Below, in pieces: positions 62,850-64,000 of a DNA stretch of 64,000 nucleotides (positions are counted from its first letter, which is position 1; every line of letters starts with the position of its first letter). Both the position numbers and the translations under genes were made by a program. Source of the stretch: Starkeya sp. ORNL1 (GTDB lineage Bacteria > Pseudomonadota > Alphaproteobacteria > Rhizobiales > Xanthobacteraceae); contig NZ_CP048834.1 of NCBI RefSeq assembly GCF_012971745.1, positions 6,147,001 through 6,211,000 on the forward strand, in the 5' to 3' direction. The notes beneath the pieces were generated by a model. It searched no databases and was not told the DNA's origin. It saw only the letters and a program-made list of their open reading frames with translations.

Positions 62850-63125
62850 TTGGAACCGGTGCAGCGGCAGATCGCCGACGTCGGCGAGGCCGCTCTGGTC
62901 CTGCTCTACAAGTGGCCGGAGGCCGACGTGACGTCGAGGCCTCACCTGACCGCCCGGAAGCCGGCGTTGGCGGCCCTTGAGGGCAAGGGCACCCACGAGG
63001 CATTCCGGGCCGCATTCATCAAGGCGGCCGACCGAGTGGAGATCCTTGCGCCTGGTCCGGACCGACCCAGTGTCACGCTACCGGGACATGTCGCACGGCC
63101 TTGGGCGCGGCGGCTGAAGCGGTAG
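62850..63125 (+). CDS. DUF982 domain protein
   Basis: 91 aa. ADVGEAALVLLYKWPEADV, LTARKPALAALEGKGTHEAF and RAAFIKAADRVEIL follow the DUF982 pattern (EA---LL--WP---G---A---CL-ALEG------AR-AF--AA), a small family of Hyphomicrobiales with unknown function. The start TTG 62850 is uncertain; members usually have ~15 more N-terminal residues, which would be in another frame here, so the gene may be truncated or frameshifted at its 5' end. Confidence 0.55.
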   Translation: MEPVQRQIADVGEAALVLLYKWPEADVTSRPHLTARKPALAALEGKGTHEAFRAAFIKAADRVEILAPGPDRPSVTLPGHVARPWARRLKR

Positions 63126-63234
63126 ATATCCACTAGAGGTATCAGAGGCAGGACGACTGCGGCGGTTCTGCAACACATAATGACGGTTCGCGCAACGGCA
63201 GTCGGATCCTCGTTGACCCCAATGTTTCCGTTCC

Positions 63235-63258
63235 GCAACCTTAGCAGGCTAAGGTTGC
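63235..63258. promoter_or_regulatory. Perfect inverted repeat before the peptide gene
   Basis: 11-bp arms GCAACCTTAGC and GCTAAGGTTGC around AG, ending 21 bp before the peptide ATG. A TTGACC (63213-63218) lies 17 bp before the left arm, so the repeat would cover the -10 and start-site region of that promoter and is best read as a repressor operator; alternatively it forms an mRNA leader hairpin in front of the GGGGG ribosome site (63268-63272). Confidence 0.6.
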
Positions 63259-63279
63259 AATCGATTTGGGGGCCTACCA

Positions 63280-63384
63280 ATGAAAGCTTACACCGCACCT
63301 CGCCTGATCAAAGCCGGCAAGCTCTCCTCTGTCACCGCCGGCGCGAACTTCTCCGGCAAGAAGGGCAAAGTCATCGACAACTAG
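63280..63384 (+). CDS. Putative RiPP precursor with lasso-type leader
   Basis: 34 aa, beginning MKAYTAPRLIKAGKLSSVTA. The leader fits the lasso-peptide recognition motif exactly: Tyr4-x2-Pro7-x-Leu9-x3-Gly13-x5-Thr19, with Thr at the penultimate position before the cut. The predicted core GANFSGKKGKVIDN starts with Gly, the commonest residue 1 of lasso cores, but positions 7-9 are Lys-Lys-Gly, so no Asp/Glu is available for the usual 7-9-residue ring; the only acid is Asp13. GGGGGG lies ~8 bp before the ATG. No B (RRE/protease), C (cyclase) or D (exporter) gene is within the 600 bp that remain in the window or upstream. Confidence 0.65.
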   Translation: MKAYTAPRLIKAGKLSSVTAGANFSGKKGKVIDN

Positions 63385-63392
63385 CCCGCATT

Positions 63393-63421
63393 GCTCACTC
63401 GGGTTCAACGCCCGAGTGAGC
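63393..63421 (+). terminator. Hairpin terminator after the peptide gene
   Basis: Perfect 11-bp stem GCTCACTCGGG / CCCGAGTGAGC, 7-nt loop, followed by TTCGTTT. It begins 8 bp after the peptide stop, making that gene a monocistronic unit of about 200 nt. Confidence 0.8.
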
Positions 63422-63493
63422 TTCGTTTGGCAATATCCCCGACTGACAGGCACTTCCTCGATCTCCATAATGCCGCATTAAGCGAACCAGCGG

Positions 63494-63507
63494 TGCCACC
63501 GGTGGCA
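63494..63507. repeat. Perfect palindrome between the peptide and VHL-like genes
   Basis: 14-bp palindrome TGCCACCGGTGGCA followed by AAAA, in the otherwise featureless 270 bp between the terminator at 63421 and the next ATG. Possibly an operator for the next gene. Confidence 0.35.
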
Positions 63508-63690
63508 AAACCTTGCTTTGGCTCCTCACGCGGCTTCCTCGATTGCAGCGGATGTGTACTCGCCAGCCTTCGTCTGTCCGACGAAACGCTCATCCTGAGT
63601 TCGCAAACACGCTCTAATTGAAAGCTCGTCTTCGCTCGACTGCGCTTCGGTCTTTCGTTACCGTGGGGTATGGCCATCCAGGGGGTGCGG

Positions 63691-64000
63691 ATGTCGAGAG
63701 AAAGCATCATAAATACAGGTTCGGGCCGGCATCGGCGCCTCGGCTTCACACCAGCCGCGCTGCTGGTCGCCGCGTTCTCGCTTGCGGGCCTGCACGAAGC
63801 CGAGGCGGCGCGGTGCGGGAATCCGGCGCGGTTCCGCTCGGTCGATGGCGGACCGAAGATCAATATCGTCATCGTCAACAAGTCGGGCCAGTACCGTAAC
63901 GTGGATTGGATCGACCGGAACGGCAGACTGGTTTCGATGGGAAGCGTGCCGGCCGGCGGCTCCTTCCCGATGTCGACCTGGGACGGCCATACCTTCATGC
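63691..64000 (+). CDS. Secreted VHL-beta-domain-like protein, cut by window end
   Basis: First 103 codons only. A basic N-terminus and hydrophobic stretch (GFTPAALLVAAFSLAGL) form a signal peptide ending near EAEAA. The rest, ARFRSVDGGPKINIVIVNKS, GQYRNVDWIDRNGRLVSMGS and VPAGGSFPMSTWDGHTFM, resembles the beta domain of the von Hippel-Lindau protein as found in bacterial secreted proteins (N-x-(S/T)G---V-W-D--G----Y--L-PG-S----T---H-W). Start ATG 63691 has GGGGG 6 bp upstream; an in-frame ATG at 63670 is possible. In bacteria the domain's role is unknown. Confidence 0.6.
   Translation, partial: MSRESIINTGSGRHRRLGFTPAALLVAAFSLAGLHEAEAARCGNPARFRSVDGGPKINIVIVNKSGQYRNVDWIDRNGRLVSMGSVPAGGSFPMSTWDGHTFM

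Noticed and set aside
63391..63621. 76-codon plus-strand frame after the peptide gene
   Set aside because: It runs through the terminator hairpin and has no domain or ribosome site.
62850..64000. Full lasso-peptide biosynthetic cluster
   Set aside because: Only a precursor-like gene is present; no protease, RRE, cyclase or exporter gene is visible in the window, so no cluster is claimed.
1..64000. Mobile elements, CRISPR arrays, tRNA or rRNA genes
   Set aside because: No transposase or integrase motifs, no regularly spaced repeats and no tRNA or rRNA sequence were recognised by eye; a tRNAscan and IS search would settle it.

Overview
The window is high-GC DNA that looks like chromosome of an alphaproteobacterium, most likely of the order Hyphomicrobiales (Rhizobiales). 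The evidence is the mix of families: a six-gene Pha-type Mrp antiporter with fused subunits A and B, DUF1236 and DUF982 proteins, a ribbon-helix-helix protein of the alphaproteobacterial type, and many stand-alone solute-binding proteins. Genus cannot be fixed from the sequence alone. I saw no rRNA, tRNA, CRISPR array, insertion sequence or phage module.

Layout. 0-4.6 kb: the end of a PEP-mutase/isocitrate-lyase-family gene, then a secreted HSL-type esterase downstream of a large ATP-binding LuxR regulator. 4.8-13.2 kb: a complete seven-gene Wsp chemosensory operon (wspA-B-C-D-E-F-R), mostly joined by 4-bp overlaps and ending in a GGDEF diguanylate cyclase with an intact inhibitory site. It should couple a surface or stress signal to cyclic-di-GMP. 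13.5-17 kb: a Tat-exported protein overlapping a flavoprotein of the LodB/QhpG type, tentatively a LodA-like quinoprotein oxidase and its maturase. 17.2-19 kb: a DUF2231 membrane protein and a sorbosone-dehydrogenase-type beta-propeller. 19.1-25.8 kb: a beta-lactamase-family remnant, a ribbon-helix-helix protein, and the mrp/pha Na+(K+)/H+ antiporter operon on the minus strand.

25.9-46.6 kb is an accessory patchwork of mostly single genes: small regulators (XRE, MarR, AraC), FAD monooxygenase, SDR, two LysE-type exporters, several alpha/beta hydrolases, ornithine-cyclodeaminase-like enzyme, DUF302, DUF1236 and PRC-barrel proteins, a NAPE-PLD-like metallo-hydrolase, two solute-binding proteins, a GrlR-like protein, and a hybrid histidine kinase facing a NarL-type regulator with overlapping 3' ends. 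A broken SRAP (YedK/HMCES) gene lies at 26.8 kb.

46.8-52.4 kb: a three-component molybdenum hydroxylase ([2Fe-2S] subunit, triheme cytochrome c, molybdopterin subunit) divergent from a TctC-type binding protein. 52.8-58.5 kb: a SABATH-like carboxyl methyltransferase and an RND efflux pair with a clear terminator. 58.7-62.8 kb: a beta-class glutathione transferase, a LysR regulator, a ChaC-like gamma-glutamylcyclotransferase and an MFS exporter broken by a one-base deletion. 62.8-64 kb: a DUF982 protein, then a 34-codon gene whose product carries the lasso-peptide leader motif, flanked by a perfect inverted repeat and a strong terminator, then a secreted VHL-beta-like protein cut by the window edge. 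The small peptide gene is the best candidate for something undescribed: its leader fits the lasso class, but its predicted core has no Asp or Glu at ring positions 7-9.
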